Below, piece by piece: positions 7,174 through 16,408 of a DNA stretch of 64,000 nt. The stretch's first letter is position 1. Each line of letters begins with the position of its first letter. This DNA is from S015-6 sp964479535. Lineage in GTDB: Bacteria > Desulfobacterota > DSWW01. The DNA lies in contig CAYZMM010000004.1 of assembly GCA_964479535.1 (NCBI GenBank), positions 62,001-126,000 on the forward strand. The letters run 5' to 3'. The translations under genes were made by a program, and so were the position numbers. The notes beneath the pieces are model-generated. The model ran no database searches, was not told the DNA's origin, and worked only from the letters and a program-made list of their open reading frames with translations.

Positions 7174-8841
7174 GTGTGGGCGCATTCGCGAATCAGCGGC
7201 CTTCTGCTCGTCTTGATGCCGCTCCTGATCCTCGCGTCTTTTGCGCTCGTTACGCTGAGGGGAGGGCCGGAATGGGACCCGGGCCATCTCCAGGAGTCCC
7301 CTCCCCCGGCGTACGCCTTCCGCCTGCTCTACGCAGTCCTGCACGACGATGCCCACGGTCCCCCTCTGCCCGGGGAGATGTACGAAAGGAGGCTTCGCCT
7401 TCTCGAATCGGTCATCGAGAGGGAGTCCTTCGGCAGGATCGCCATCTCTTCGCAACTGCACTTCATCCCTGCGCGGGAAATCGGCGACGACCGCCTGGCC
7501 TATGCCAACCGGCGCATCGAGGATTGGATCCCTCTGCTCGATGAATACTGCACGCAGAAGCGGATTGCCTTCGATATCCTCGTCTTCTGCCCGGCCTCCG
7601 AGGCCTACGGCCCCTGGTGCACGGACGGGCCGAGCCAGGGTTACCGATACGGCGGGAAGAACTACCTCTGCCTCGAGACCTTTCTCGATCCGACAAAGGA
7701 AGAAGAAGACGAGCGGGCGGTCGCGCTCGCCATCCACAAGATCCTTCACGGGTTCGGTTACAATCACATCTCCCAGGAGAACCGGCCCACGAACCTGCTG
7801 GAATGGAACATCGGCCTTCCGAAGACGAGGGTCCTGCCCCTTGCGCCGGCGGAAGGAGGATCGCGCATCCTCTTCGACCGGCACATCATGAAGGTACTCG
7901 GCTTCCTTCCCAGGAACCGCTTCGAGGAGGAATGCCCGGACCGGCAGGGGTTCACGTGCGAGCCGAAGGAGGGGTTCCTGTGCGAAAACAGCTATGACAT
8001 TCGCTGCCTGGATGCGGACCGGGACGGTATCCTGGACGCGGAGGACGACTACCTGTTCACCCCTCACGGCTTCGCGGATGAGCCGGACCGGGACGGCGAC
8101 GGCATTCCGGACCCCCTCGACCTCTGCGGGGAAGCGGAGATCTTCCTCCACGCGAACATCCGGCTGGAGAAGGCGAGGGCGATCGTGGACCGGGCCCGGG
8201 TTCGACTCCGCGTGGAGCCGGCTTCACGCGTCAGGGGGTTCAACCTCTACGAGGCGAAGAACATCGGGGGCTTCATCGGCTTTCCGAAAGGGGACGTCCA
8301 GCGGGTCGAGGGCAGCGAACTCGCCCTCGACGGGGAATCCCTCTCGGCCATAACCAGATTGCAGGTCTTCTACGTGTCTCCGGAGGGTCCGTTCTACCGG
8401 CCTTTCTACCTGTATCGGGAACCGCAGCGGATCGCGTACGTTCACGAGAAGGAGTGGTACTACTTCTCCCGGTTCGGCTGCGACATCCCCCTCGGGGTGC
8501 GGTTCTCCGAGCCGTCGACCTATGACCGGAACCTCGACGGGATTCCGGACGAGAACCTCTTCCCCTTTGCAGGCCGGATCACGAACGACTACGACTGGGA
8601 TTCGGACGGGATTCCGGATGTGGAAGACAGCCTTCCCACCGTGCACGGCCGCTGCAGCACGAACAAGGTGAAGGGGGTGCCCGATTCGGATGGGGACGGG
8701 CGGTGCGACCCGGCTTCCTTCCGATTCGTGGCCGGAGGCTCCCGCCTGCTCGAGGGGGATCTTCTGATCGCCATGGAGGAGGATGTCGAGGCGGATGCCT
8801 GCCCCTACGTCTACGGGAAGAACGAAACGGGTTGCCCCTGA
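7174..8841 (+). CDS. Exported protein with inactive metzincin-like motif and thrombospondin type 3-like repeats
   Basis: 555 residues from a GTG with GGAGG 8 bases upstream. Residues 7-27 form a signal anchor. At 188-198 the sequence HKILHGFGYNH fits the metzincin zinc site HExxHxxGxxH at every position except the catalytic Glu, which is Lys (codon AAG). A possible Met-turn follows in RHIMKVLGF. Two Asp-rich blocks (DADRDGILDAEDD, DRDGDGIPDPLDLC near 280-318; DWDSDGIPDVEDSLP, DSDGDGRCDP near 470-513) look like calcium-binding thrombospondin type 3 repeats. Many cysteines suggest an extracytoplasmic site. No close family recognised; probably a surface protein that binds rather than cuts. Confidence 0.7.
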   Translation: MWAHSRISGLLLVLMPLLILASFALVTLRGGPEWDPGHLQESPPPAYAFRLLYAVLHDDAHGPPLPGEMYERRLRLLESVIERESFGRIAISSQLHFIPAREIGDDRLAYANRRIEDWIPLLDEYCTQKRIAFDILVFCPASEAYGPWCTDGPSQGYRYGGKNYLCLETFLDPTKEEEDERAVALAIHKILHGFGYNHISQENRPTNLLEWNIGLPKTRVLPLAPAEGGSRILFDRHIMKVLGFLPRNRFEEECPDRQGFTCEPKEGFLCENSYDIRCLDADRDGILDAEDDYLFTPHGFADEPDRDGDGIPDPLDLCGEAEIFLHANIRLEKARAIVDRARVRLRVEPASRVRGFNLYEAKNIGGFIGFPKGDVQRVEGSELALDGESLSAITRLQVFYVSPEGPFYRPFYLYREPQRIAYVHEKEWYYFSRFGCDIPLGVRFSEPSTYDRNLDGIPDENLFPFAGRITNDYDWDSDGIPDVEDSLPTVHGRCSTNKVKGVPDSDGDGRCDPASFRFVAGGSRLLEGDLLIAMEEDVEADACPYVYGKNETGCP

Positions 8842-8870
8842 GCCGCATCCCGGTCGTGCGCCAGCAGAGA

Positions 8871-9965
8871 CTATCCCGTTTCGATCGGGTATCTGCCGTA
8901 CTTCTTTGCGGCCCGAACCATGGCGATGTAGTTCTCCGCCTTGACCCCCGGATGGATCGTGTTCGAAGAGCTGATGATGTAGCCGCCCCCGGGTGCGGCC
9001 ACCCGAATCGTCTCCGCCACGGTCTTCTCCACCTCCTCCTCGGTGCCGAAGGGGAGCAGGAAGCTGCAGTCGATGTTCCCGACCAGGGCGGTCCGGCCCT
9101 GCGTGCTCTCCTTCACCTCCCCGATGTCCATGCACTGCGGCTGAATCGGGTGGAGGCCGTCGAACCCCACTTCCACGAGGTCCTCCAGGATCGGCCAGAG
9201 ATTGCCGTCCGAGTGCTTGACCACCTTCAGGCCCTTGCTGTGCGCAAACTCGATGATCTCTGCGGTGAAGGGCTTCAAGAACCGCCGGTATTGATCCGGG
9301 CTCATCAGCGTGCTGGTGTTGAAGGCCAGGTCCCCCTGCAGGGTGATCACGTCCGCTCCGCGATCGGCCGCGATGTCGATGGCGGCCCTGTTGAAATCGG
9401 TGGCGACCCTGGCGAGGTCCAGGACGAACGCCGGATTTCGGATGTAGGCCAGGAGCAGGGCGTCCATGCCGCCCATGAGCTGCCAGGAGGTGCGGAACGG
9501 CCCGGGGACGCCGAAGAAGTGGGCCACGTCCCTGCCCATCGTCTGGATCATGTACTCGAGCATGAGGAAGTCCGCCGGATCCGGCTCGATGCCGGCCACC
9601 TTGTGGAGGTCTTCCGGGCCCTGGACAGGCCCGCCCACGGGCAACGGTTCCCCCACCTCGGAGAGCATGTAGGTCGTCCCGTACTTGTCCCGGGCAAGGT
9701 CGTCGCCGGCCGGCTCCTTGCTGATGATCAGCACGGTGGAGACGCCGTCGTTGCCCAGCTCCCTGAGGATCAGCCCTAGAAGGTCCACGTACTTGACCTT
9801 GTCTTCCAGGGTCATCTTGGAAACGTGCTTCACCGGGGGGAGCTCGTCCGTGAAATGCGCTCCCAGCTTCACGATGCTCGATTCGTTGATGGCCAGCTCG
9901 AAGACCGGAACCCGGTCCGGTTCCCGGCATTCGAGGGCCGTGAGAATTCGCTCCTTACCTGTCAT
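8871..9965 (-). CDS. Uroporphyrinogen decarboxylase (UroD) family protein, MtaA/CmuA-like
   Basis: 364 residues from the ATG at 9965, with GGAGGGA upstream. It begins MTGKERILTALECREPDRVP, the standard start of the UroD/methyltransferase superfamily, and ends with GGGYIISSSNTIHPGVKAEN, the conserved region that in methylcobamide:CoM methyltransferases supplies zinc ligands. Deltaproteobacteria carry many such paralogues whose substrates are mostly unknown; some move methyl groups between corrinoid proteins. It is not the heme-pathway HemE judging by sequence character. The MFS carrier starting at 11325 is co-directional. Confidence 0.75.
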   Translation of the reverse strand: MTGKERILTALECREPDRVPVFELAINESSIVKLGAHFTDELPPVKHVSKMTLEDKVKYVDLLGLILRELGNDGVSTVLIISKEPAGDDLARDKYGTTYMLSEVGEPLPVGGPVQGPEDLHKVAGIEPDPADFLMLEYMIQTMGRDVAHFFGVPGPFRTSWQLMGGMDALLLAYIRNPAFVLDLARVATDFNRAAIDIAADRGADVITLQGDLAFNTSTLMSPDQYRRFLKPFTAEIIEFAHSKGLKVVKHSDGNLWPILEDLVEVGFDGLHPIQPQCMDIGEVKESTQGRTALVGNIDCSFLLPFGTEEEVEKTVAETIRVAAPGGGYIISSSNTIHPGVKAENYIAMVRAAKKYGRYPIETG

Positions 9966-10006
9966 GGCCGGTTCCCTCCCCGCCATTGCGTTTCGCCTTT
10001 CGGAGA

Positions 10007-10028
10007 TCGGTGCCTGTCCCCGAACTCC
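10007..10028. repeat. Half of a REP-type repeat
   Basis: TCGGTGCCTGTCCCCGAACT plus CC closely matches the right arm of the hairpin at 61424-61494. Only one arm is present, between the MFS stop and the UroD-like start. Confidence 0.5.
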
Positions 10029-10035
10029 GCGAGGC

Positions 10036-11325
10036 TCACTCGTTGAGCAACACGATCTGTTCCACCCTTGCCAGATCTCTTTCGTACCATCGGGATCCGA
10101 TGAGAAGCAACCCGGATGCGATCGCCCCGAAGACGGGCAGGGCGAAGAGGGCCTTGTCCAGACCCAAGCGGTCCGACAGGGCGCCGATGAGCATGGGTGA
10201 CCAGGCCCCCCCGAGGAGGTGCTGGCAGATCACGCAGAGGCCGTAGGAGAGGGCGCGCATTCCCGGGTGGACCACCTCCTGGGTGACCGCAGCCGAAGGG
10301 GCCACGTAGCAGACGGTGATGATGCCGAAGCAGATCAGCAGCGGGGCAAAGAAAACGGAGCCGGTGAACAGGAAGGCGGTGGCCAGGAGCAGCGCCGAAA
10401 GGAGAGAGGTGAGGCCCGAGAAGACCATCCGGGCGTTCACCCGTCTTCGTATCCAGCGATCCGCCAGAAACCCGCCCAGGGGCGCGCCCACCATGACGAG
10501 AAGCATGAGCCCGGCCGCCATGTTGCCCGCCGTCTGCTTATCCATCCCGTGGAACCGGTGAAAATAAGCGGGCAGCCACGTCAGGAGCGCATTCGTGATC
10601 GCCGTGTTCATGGCGAAGGCCAGATACACGAACCAGATCGTGGGAATGCGAAACAGCCCGAACACGGAGCCCCTGAAGCCGCCCGGCGCCTCCGGTCCTG
10701 CGCCGACTCTCTGGTCGAGAGCGACGCTTCGATAGTCCCGGGTGAACCAGAACAGCACCGCCAGGATGAGGCCGGGAAGGGAGACGAGCCCGAAGGCATG
10801 CCGCCACCCGTAGCGCTGGCCGATGTACCCGCCGACCATGAACCCGACGGCGGCCCCGATCGGGATGAAGGCGTTCCACACGCCCATGGCACGGGCCCGC
10901 ACCTCCCGGGGGTAAGCGGCCGCAAGCGAGGCGGTGCCTGCCGGCGCATAGCCCGCCTCCCCCAGCCCCACGAAGGCGCGTGCCACGAGAAGCTGCCCGT
11001 AGTTGCGCGTGAACGCGCAGGCGAGCGTCGCCATGCTCCATACGAAGACCATCAGGGAAATCATCTTCCGGCGGCTCCACCGGTCCACCAGCACGGACAG
11101 GGGGAGCACGAAGACCGCGATGGTCAGGTAGATCACGCTCGTCAGGGAGCCGAGGGCCTGGTCCGACAGGCCCCAGTCCTGCTTGATGAAGGGGATGAGG
11201 GCCCCCACGATCATGCGATCCGCATAGTCGAAGAGCATGGTGAGGCAGAGCAGGATCAGGGTGACCGCCGCGCCGCGCCGGCCCGGCCGGTAGATCTCGT
11301 TCTGCCCGGTCATCGGTGGTTTCAT
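10036..11325 (-). CDS. MFS transporter
   Basis: 429 residues with twelve predicted membrane segments. The loop after segment 2 has the major facilitator signature (LVDRWSRRKMISLMVF), and a second copy follows segment 8 (LADRWIRRRVNARMVF). The N-terminal DYADRMIVGALIPFIKQDWG resembles the spinster/ACS-type organic anion carriers. Substrate unknown. It precedes the UroD-like gene on the same strand and is divergent from the thiolase-like gene at 11507, so the three could serve one pathway (inference). Confidence 0.82.
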   Translation of the reverse strand: MKPPMTGQNEIYRPGRRGAAVTLILLCLTMLFDYADRMIVGALIPFIKQDWGLSDQALGSLTSVIYLTIAVFVLPLSVLVDRWSRRKMISLMVFVWSMATLACAFTRNYGQLLVARAFVGLGEAGYAPAGTASLAAAYPREVRARAMGVWNAFIPIGAAVGFMVGGYIGQRYGWRHAFGLVSLPGLILAVLFWFTRDYRSVALDQRVGAGPEAPGGFRGSVFGLFRIPTIWFVYLAFAMNTAITNALLTWLPAYFHRFHGMDKQTAGNMAAGLMLLVMVGAPLGGFLADRWIRRRVNARMVFSGLTSLLSALLLATAFLFTGSVFFAPLLICFGIITVCYVAPSAAVTQEVVHPGMRALSYGLCVICQHLLGGAWSPMLIGALSDRLGLDKALFALPVFGAIASGLLLIGSRWYERDLARVEQIVLLNE

Positions 11326-11506
11326 CAGGGATCGCTTGCGCTGTCGTGAAGGAGGACGGGCGGATTATACATGCACATCTCCCGGCGCGTCCATTCCCGG
11401 CAAGTGACCCGGCATTCGCGGCTCGATCCCGCTCCCCGCGGAATTGATTTGTACCCGGGTCCTGTGCGACTGTAGGCGCAAAGACCGAGCCGAGGGGGGA
11501 CTTCCT

Positions 11507-13003
11507 ATGGACCCGGAGCGCCTTCCCGTGATCGTGGGCGTGGGCCAGACCGTGAACAGGCCGAAGACCATGGAGGAGATCCGGGAGCCGGTGGATCTGA
11601 TCGAAGCGTCCGCCCGAAGGGCTGAAGAGGACAGCGGGGCGGAGGGGACGCTTTCCGGCCTCGAGCTGCTCGGCGTGGTCAACATCCTCTCCTGGTCCTA
11701 TGAAGATCCTCCGGCCACGGTGGCGGAAAGGCTCGGCGCGAAGCCGGCCGTCCGATGGTACACCGGGGTGGGGGCCTGCGGGCCCCAGTGGCTGCTCGCG
11801 GAAGGGGCGGACAAGATCGCCCAGGGGGAGGTGAAGGTCGCTCTCGTCTGCGGGGCCGAATCGTATGCGTCGAGGTCCACGGCGCGCAAGTGCGGAGAGA
11901 GGCCTCCCTGGAAGCGGGAGCCGGGCACCCTGAATCTGGTGGGGGACCTGCGCCACGCGACCACGCCCACCGAGGAGCGGCACGGCCTCATCGTGCCGTC
12001 CGACATCTACGCCCTGTTCGAGAATGCCCGACGTTACGAAAAGGGCCAGACGCTCGAGGAGCACACGCGGGAGATCGCCGACCTGTGCGCGGAACTGGGG
12101 CGGGTCGCCGCGAAGAACCCGTATGCCTGGTTCCGGCAGGAACGGAGCGCCGATGATTTCCGCACGGTTTCCGAGCGAAACCGAATGGTGGCCGTTCCCT
12201 ACACCAAGCTGATGTGCTCCATGATCTTCACGGACCAGGCTTGTGCGGTCCTGATGATGAGCCTGGCCGAGGCGAGGCGGAGAAGGATCCCGGAAGAGAA
12301 GTACGTCTTCCCCGTCGGATTCGGGGAAGCGTCCGACCTCTGGTACGTCACGCACCGCAAGGATCTCCACGACTCCCCCTGCGCAAAGACGGCGGCGGAC
12401 ATGGCCCTGGCCCAGGCGGGCAGCTCCCTGGAGGAGGTGGACTGCCTCGACCTCTACAGCTGCTTCCCGTGCGTCCCCCGAATCGTACGGGACGCCCTCG
12501 GGATCGAGCCCGCCGACCCCAGGCACCTGACCGTGACAGGGGGCATGTCGAACTTCGGGGGCCCGGGGAACAACTACAGCCTGCACGCCGTCTGCCGGAT
12601 GACGGAAATCCTGCGCGAACAGCCCGGCAAACAGGGCCTCGTCCATTCCGTGAGCTGGTTCCTTAGCAAGAATGCGGTCGGCGTCTACCGGAGCGGGCCC
12701 TGCCCGGAGGCGTGGAAACGCCCGGACAAGGGGCCGTTTCTCCGGGAGCTCGAGGCGCTCGAGGCACCGGAGATCGTCGAATCCCCGGAAGGCGATGCCA
12801 CCATCGAGACGTACACAGCCGGCTATCAGGGAGGAGAGCCGGGCTACGGCTTCGTGATCGGAAGAACCCCGGAAGGCGCGAGGTTTCTCGCCCGGGTGGA
12901 GGACGACCCCGACACCCTGGCGGCCATGGCTTCCGAGGAGGTCATCGGCCGAAAGGGCACGGTCCGCCCATCCCCGGCCGGCACGAACCTGTTCGGCCTC
13001 TAG
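11507..13003 (+). CDS. Thiolase-like acetyl-CoA acetyltransferase family protein
   Basis: 498 residues from an ATG preceded by CGAGGGGGGA. The N-terminus LPVIVGVGQTVNRP and the internal GVGACGPQWLLAEGADKIAQGEVKVALVCGAES are thiolase-superfamily features. LYSCFPCVPRIVRDALG followed by TVTGGMSNFGGPGNNYSLHA matches the C-terminal thiolase half with its Gly-rich active-site loop. The last ~100 residues (TAGYQGGEPGYGFVIGRTPE) form an added domain known from mycobacterial-type and SCP-x-related acetyltransferases. It probably acts in acyl-CoA breakdown or ketone formation. The exact substrate is unknown. Confidence 0.8.
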   Translation: MDPERLPVIVGVGQTVNRPKTMEEIREPVDLIEASARRAEEDSGAEGTLSGLELLGVVNILSWSYEDPPATVAERLGAKPAVRWYTGVGACGPQWLLAEGADKIAQGEVKVALVCGAESYASRSTARKCGERPPWKREPGTLNLVGDLRHATTPTEERHGLIVPSDIYALFENARRYEKGQTLEEHTREIADLCAELGRVAAKNPYAWFRQERSADDFRTVSERNRMVAVPYTKLMCSMIFTDQACAVLMMSLAEARRRRIPEEKYVFPVGFGEASDLWYVTHRKDLHDSPCAKTAADMALAQAGSSLEEVDCLDLYSCFPCVPRIVRDALGIEPADPRHLTVTGGMSNFGGPGNNYSLHAVCRMTEILREQPGKQGLVHSVSWFLSKNAVGVYRSGPCPEAWKRPDKGPFLRELEALEAPEIVESPEGDATIETYTAGYQGGEPGYGFVIGRTPEGARFLARVEDDPDTLAAMASEEVIGRKGTVRPSPAGTNLFGL

Positions 13004-13020
13004 GAAGGCCGCGGCACACG

Positions 13021-13057
13021 GGGGTTGCCACGTCGGCTGCGCCTCCTCGCAATATCC
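13021..13057. repeat. Dispersed intergenic repeat, copy C
   Basis: GGGGTTGCCACGTCGGCTGC followed by GCCTCCTCGCAATATCCC, 18 bases after the thiolase stop. Same family as copies at 3741, 18334 and 61379. Confidence 0.6.
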
Positions 13058-13124
13058 CAGGCTCACGGATACCGGGCCTTTCCCCTTTGACCTTCAACAG
13101 CCTGTCCCCGCATCCGGCACTGCT

Positions 13125-13153
13125 TTGCCTTCGCCGGAAGATCCTATTATAAT
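13125..13153 (+). promoter_or_regulatory. Sigma-70-type promoter of the arginine decarboxylase-iorAB run
   Basis: TTGCCT (13125-13130), a 17-base spacer, then a perfect TATAAT (13148-13153). It sits about 70 bases before the chosen start of the arginine decarboxylase gene. It rules against the earlier in-frame ATG at 13152, which would lie in the -10 box. Confidence 0.65.
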
Positions 13154-13223
13154 GCAAGGTTCACTCGATCGTCTTCTGATCGAAGTTCCTGTATTTCCCT
13201 CTCCGACCATTGGGCCCGATAAA

Positions 13224-13772
13224 ATGTACGTCCCGCGAATGATGTTCCTGACCAAAGGGGTCGGCCGGCACAAGGAGAAGCTCGCCAGCCTGGAGCTCGC
13301 ACTCCGGACGGCGGGCATTGCCCCGTTCAATCTCATCAAGGTGTCGAGCATCTATCCCCCTTCGTGCAAGATCGTCTCCCGGGCGAAGGCGTTGAAGGTT
13401 CTGAAGCCGGGACAGGTGGTGCACACGGTCATGAGCGAGGCCGCCACCAAAGAGCCGCATCGGTTGATTTCCGCCTCCATCGGCATCGCCATCCCGAAGG
13501 ACCCGGAGCAGTACGGCTACCTTTCGGAGCACCACGCCTACGGCCAGACCGGGGAGGTTGCGGGCGAATATGCAGAAGACCTCGCCGCCTGGATGCTGGC
13601 GACCATCCTGGGCGCGGAGGATTTCGATCCGGATCAGGATTACGACGAGAAGAGGGACTTCTGGCGCATCAGCGACAAGATCATTCGAACGCGCAACATC
13701 ACGCAGTCGGCGGTCGGCCACAAGGCGGGGTTCTGGACGACCTGTCTGGCCGCCGCGGTCCTGATCCCCTGA
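13224..13772 (+). CDS. Pyruvoyl-dependent arginine decarboxylase
   Basis: 182 residues from ATG 13224, giving MYVPRMMFLTKGVGRHKEKL, the usual bacterial start of this family. The enzyme turns arginine into agmatine with a pyruvoyl group made by self-cleavage between the two serines of KVSSIYPP (Ser41-Ser42 here), giving a short beta and a longer alpha chain. The following segments (SAAIGIAIPK-like SASIGIAIPKD, and the C-terminal GHKAGFWTTCLAAAVLIP) match the family. In anaerobes it starts polyamine synthesis. An ATG at 13152 is a weaker start. The next gene begins 12 bases later. Confidence 0.85.
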   Translation: MYVPRMMFLTKGVGRHKEKLASLELALRTAGIAPFNLIKVSSIYPPSCKIVSRAKALKVLKPGQVVHTVMSEAATKEPHRLISASIGIAIPKDPEQYGYLSEHHAYGQTGEVAGEYAEDLAAWMLATILGAEDFDPDQDYDEKRDFWRISDKIIRTRNITQSAVGHKAGFWTTCLAAAVLIP

Positions 13773-13784
13773 GGCACCACGATC

Positions 13785-14633
13785 ATGAAGAAGCCGGTCA
13801 GTGCAATCGACCTCTACAAGGCAACGCCGAGGACCAACTGCAAAGAGTGCGGGTTTCCGACCTGCCTGGCATTCGCAACCTGTGTCATCGTGGAGAAGAA
13901 GCCCCTGGAAAGCTGCCCCTACCTGCCGGAGGGGGTGAGGGAGGAACTGGGCGGAAGGATCCACGAACAGCAGACCGAAGGCGTGTACGTGAAGCGGGAC
14001 CTCTACAAGATCACCGCGGATCACATCCGGGAGCGGATCGCGGACCATGACTTCTCCGCCATCGCCGAGGGCCTGGGCGCCGAGTACACCGAAGAAGACG
14101 GCCAACCCCATCTGCGCCTCTCCTACATGAACCGTGACTGCCGGGTCTCCAGGCAGGAGATCCGGATCGAAGGAAGCCCGGCCGGGAATCACTGGGACAA
14201 CATCCTGCTCTACAACTACGTCCATTTCTCGGGCAGCGAACCGGTCCGCGGCGAATGGATCCCCATCGACAACATACCGGGGCACATCCCGAAGAAGCCG
14301 GAGCTCGAGCACGGCTGCGAGCAGAAGATCGCGGCCCATTTCGAGGGGAAGCCGGAGAGGCTGGAAGGAGCTGCGGGTGCCCTCGGAGGGAGGCAGGCGG
14401 AGAACGAATCCGGCGCGGACGCGGCCCTGACCTTTCTCCCCCTGCCGAAGGTCCCCTTCTTCCTCCTCTTCTGGGACGCGGTTCCCGAGGAGGGGTTCGA
14501 GTCGAGGGCCAAGCTTCTCTTCGATCGGTCCGTTACGGACTATCTGGACATCGAGTCCCTGGTCTTCCTTGCCGAGAGATTCGCCGACACCCTGATCGAG
14601 GAAGACGAACGAACCTCTAACACGAGAGTCTGA
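13785..14633 (+). CDS. DUF3786 protein with N-terminal [4Fe-4S] motif
   Basis: 282 residues. The N-terminus has NCKECGFPTCLAFATCV and, after a gap, a fourth cysteine in LESCPYLP: the C-x2-C-x4-C-x(n)-C pattern of the corrinoid iron-sulfur protein large subunit of the Wood-Ljungdahl pathway. The remainder (LSYMNRDCRVSRQEI, WDNILLYNYVHFSG) matches DUF3786. Such proteins occur in anaerobes and are of unknown function; a role in electron supply or corrinoid activation is only a guess. It lies between the arginine decarboxylase and iorA with short gaps, apparently in one transcript. Confidence 0.8.
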   Translation: MKKPVSAIDLYKATPRTNCKECGFPTCLAFATCVIVEKKPLESCPYLPEGVREELGGRIHEQQTEGVYVKRDLYKITADHIRERIADHDFSAIAEGLGAEYTEEDGQPHLRLSYMNRDCRVSRQEIRIEGSPAGNHWDNILLYNYVHFSGSEPVRGEWIPIDNIPGHIPKKPELEHGCEQKIAAHFEGKPERLEGAAGALGGRQAENESGADAALTFLPLPKVPFFLLFWDAVPEEGFESRAKLLFDRSVTDYLDIESLVFLAERFADTLIEEDERTSNTRV

Positions 14634-14637
14634 CACC

Positions 14638-16395
14638 ATGGAATCGACGAATACGAAACTGCTGTCCGGAAACGAGGCGATCGCATGGGGGGCCTATGAT
14701 TACGGCGTCAAGGTGGCTTCGGCCTATCCGGGCACGCCCAGCACCGAAATCCTCGAAAACATCGCCCGCTTCGACGACGTGTACGCGGAATGGGCCCCCA
14801 ACGAGAAGGTCGCCCTGGAGGTGGCCATCGGAGCCTGTCTAGGGGGCGTACGAACCCTGGCCAGCATGAAGCACGTGGGCCTGAACGTGGCGGCGGACCC
14901 CTTCTTCACCGCCTCCTACATCGGCGTCAACGGCGGCCTCGTGATCATCAGCGCGGACGACCCGGGCATGCACAGCTCCCAGAACGAGCAGGACAACCGC
15001 CACTACGCTCTGGCCGCCAAGGTGCCCATGCTGGAGCCTGCGGATTCCCAGGAAGCGTACGAATTCATCGGAGAGGCCCTCGAGATCAGCGAGAAGTACG
15101 ACACGCCCGTGCTCTTCCGGGTCACCACCAGGATCTCCCATTCGAAAGGCGTGGTCCGGAGAAGGGCGAACCGGGTGCAACACCTCAGAGAGCCGGGCTT
15201 CGTCAAGGACCCGCCCAAGTATGTGATGGTACCCAATTTCGCCCGCCAGAGGCACGATGTGGTGGAGCAGCGTGTCGTCCGGCTCCAAGAGCTTTCGGAA
15301 ACGACCCCGCTCAACCGAATCGAGTGGGGCCGCCGGGAAGTGGGCATCATCACCAGCAGCGTAGCGTACCAGTATGCCAGGGAAGCCCGCCCCCGGGCCT
15401 CCTTCCTGAAGCTGGGTCTGAGCTATCCCCTGCCCGAGAGCCGGGTGAGGGAATTCGCCGAGGGCGTGAACAAGGTCTTCGTGGTGGAGGAACTGGATCC
15501 CTATCTGGAAGACCAGATCAGGGCCCTCGGGATCCCGGCCATCGGAAAGGAGCGCTTCCCGATCTGCGGCGAGCTCTCGCCCGAGATCGTGAAACAGGGC
15601 ATGAGCGGAAGGAGGCGGAAGAAAGTCCCCGCTGCCGCAGCGATCCCGCCGAGGCCTCCCGCCCTCTGCCCCGGATGCCCTCACTCGGCCACCTTCTACA
15701 CGATCAAGAAGCTCAAGCTGAACGTGATGGGCGACATCGGGTGTTACACGCTGAGCGTGGCCCCTCCCCTGGAAACGATGGACTCCACGCTCTGCATGGG
15801 GGCGAGCATCGGCATGGCCCACGGCATGGACAAGGCCCTCGGTGCGGACCCTGATTCGCGCTGCGTTGCCGTCCTCGGGGACAGCACGTTTCTGCACAGC
15901 GGCATCGCCCCGCTCCTGAACATCGCCTACAACCGGGGGAACTCGACCACGGTCATCCTGGACAACCGTACCACGGCCATGACCGGTTTCCAGGAGCACG
16001 CGGCCACCGGCAAGACCCTTCAGGGAGAGGAAGCCCCCGAGGTCGATTTCGAGGGCCTGGGCAAGGCGCTCGGGATCGAGTCGGTCCGTACGGTCGACCC
16101 GTACGAGATGAAGGGCCTCGAACGGGCCCTGAAAGAGGAGGTGGAGGCGCCCCGCTCCTCCCTGATCATCGCCCGGAGGGACTGCCTCCTCAAGAAGCGA
16201 GGCGAGCGGAAGACGCCCAAGACCGTGGCCCCGGAAAAATGCGTGGGATGCAACATGTGCCTGCTCACGGGGTGCCCGGCCCTCAGCCAGACAGCGCACG
16301 GAAAGGCGCAGATCGACAGCGTCCTCTGCAACGGATGCCCGATCTGTGAACAGATATGCAAGCTGGACGCGATCCACGACCTCTCGTACGACTAG
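14638..16395 (+). CDS. iorA: Indolepyruvate:ferredoxin oxidoreductase, alpha subunit
   Basis: 585 residues, the normal IorA length. It oxidatively decarboxylates aryl-2-oxoacids (from Trp, Phe, Tyr) to aryl-acetyl-CoA and reduces ferredoxin. The N-terminal pyruvate-domain has AYPGTPSTEILENIARF. The thiamine diphosphate site shows GDIGCYTLSVAPP and GDSTFLHSGIAPLLNIAYN. Two C-terminal ferredoxin clusters are visible: CVGCNMCLLTGCPAL and CNGCPICEQICKLDAI. iorB starts 14 bases after the stop, and a phenylacetate-CoA-ligase-type gene follows, which fits energy conservation from arylacetyl-CoA. Confidence 0.93.
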   Translation: MESTNTKLLSGNEAIAWGAYDYGVKVASAYPGTPSTEILENIARFDDVYAEWAPNEKVALEVAIGACLGGVRTLASMKHVGLNVAADPFFTASYIGVNGGLVIISADDPGMHSSQNEQDNRHYALAAKVPMLEPADSQEAYEFIGEALEISEKYDTPVLFRVTTRISHSKGVVRRRANRVQHLREPGFVKDPPKYVMVPNFARQRHDVVEQRVVRLQELSETTPLNRIEWGRREVGIITSSVAYQYAREARPRASFLKLGLSYPLPESRVREFAEGVNKVFVVEELDPYLEDQIRALGIPAIGKERFPICGELSPEIVKQGMSGRRRKKVPAAAAIPPRPPALCPGCPHSATFYTIKKLKLNVMGDIGCYTLSVAPPLETMDSTLCMGASIGMAHGMDKALGADPDSRCVAVLGDSTFLHSGIAPLLNIAYNRGNSTTVILDNRTTAMTGFQEHAATGKTLQGEEAPEVDFEGLGKALGIESVRTVDPYEMKGLERALKEEVEAPRSSLIIARRDCLLKKRGERKTPKTVAPEKCVGCNMCLLTGCPALSQTAHGKAQIDSVLCNGCPICEQICKLDAIHDLSYD

Positions 16396-16408
16396 GAGAC
16401 TCCGAGCA

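Noticed and set aside
6895..8151. Minus-strand frame of 418 codons over the pseudo-metzincin gene
   Set aside because: Charged, low-complexity peptide with no ribosome site; the plus-strand gene has a signal anchor and structured repeats.
10538..13066. Open minus-strand frame of 842 codons across the thiolase gene
   Set aside because: Shadow frame: it covers both the thiolase-like gene and part of the MFS gene in the wrong frame, with low-complexity Arg/Gly/Pro content.
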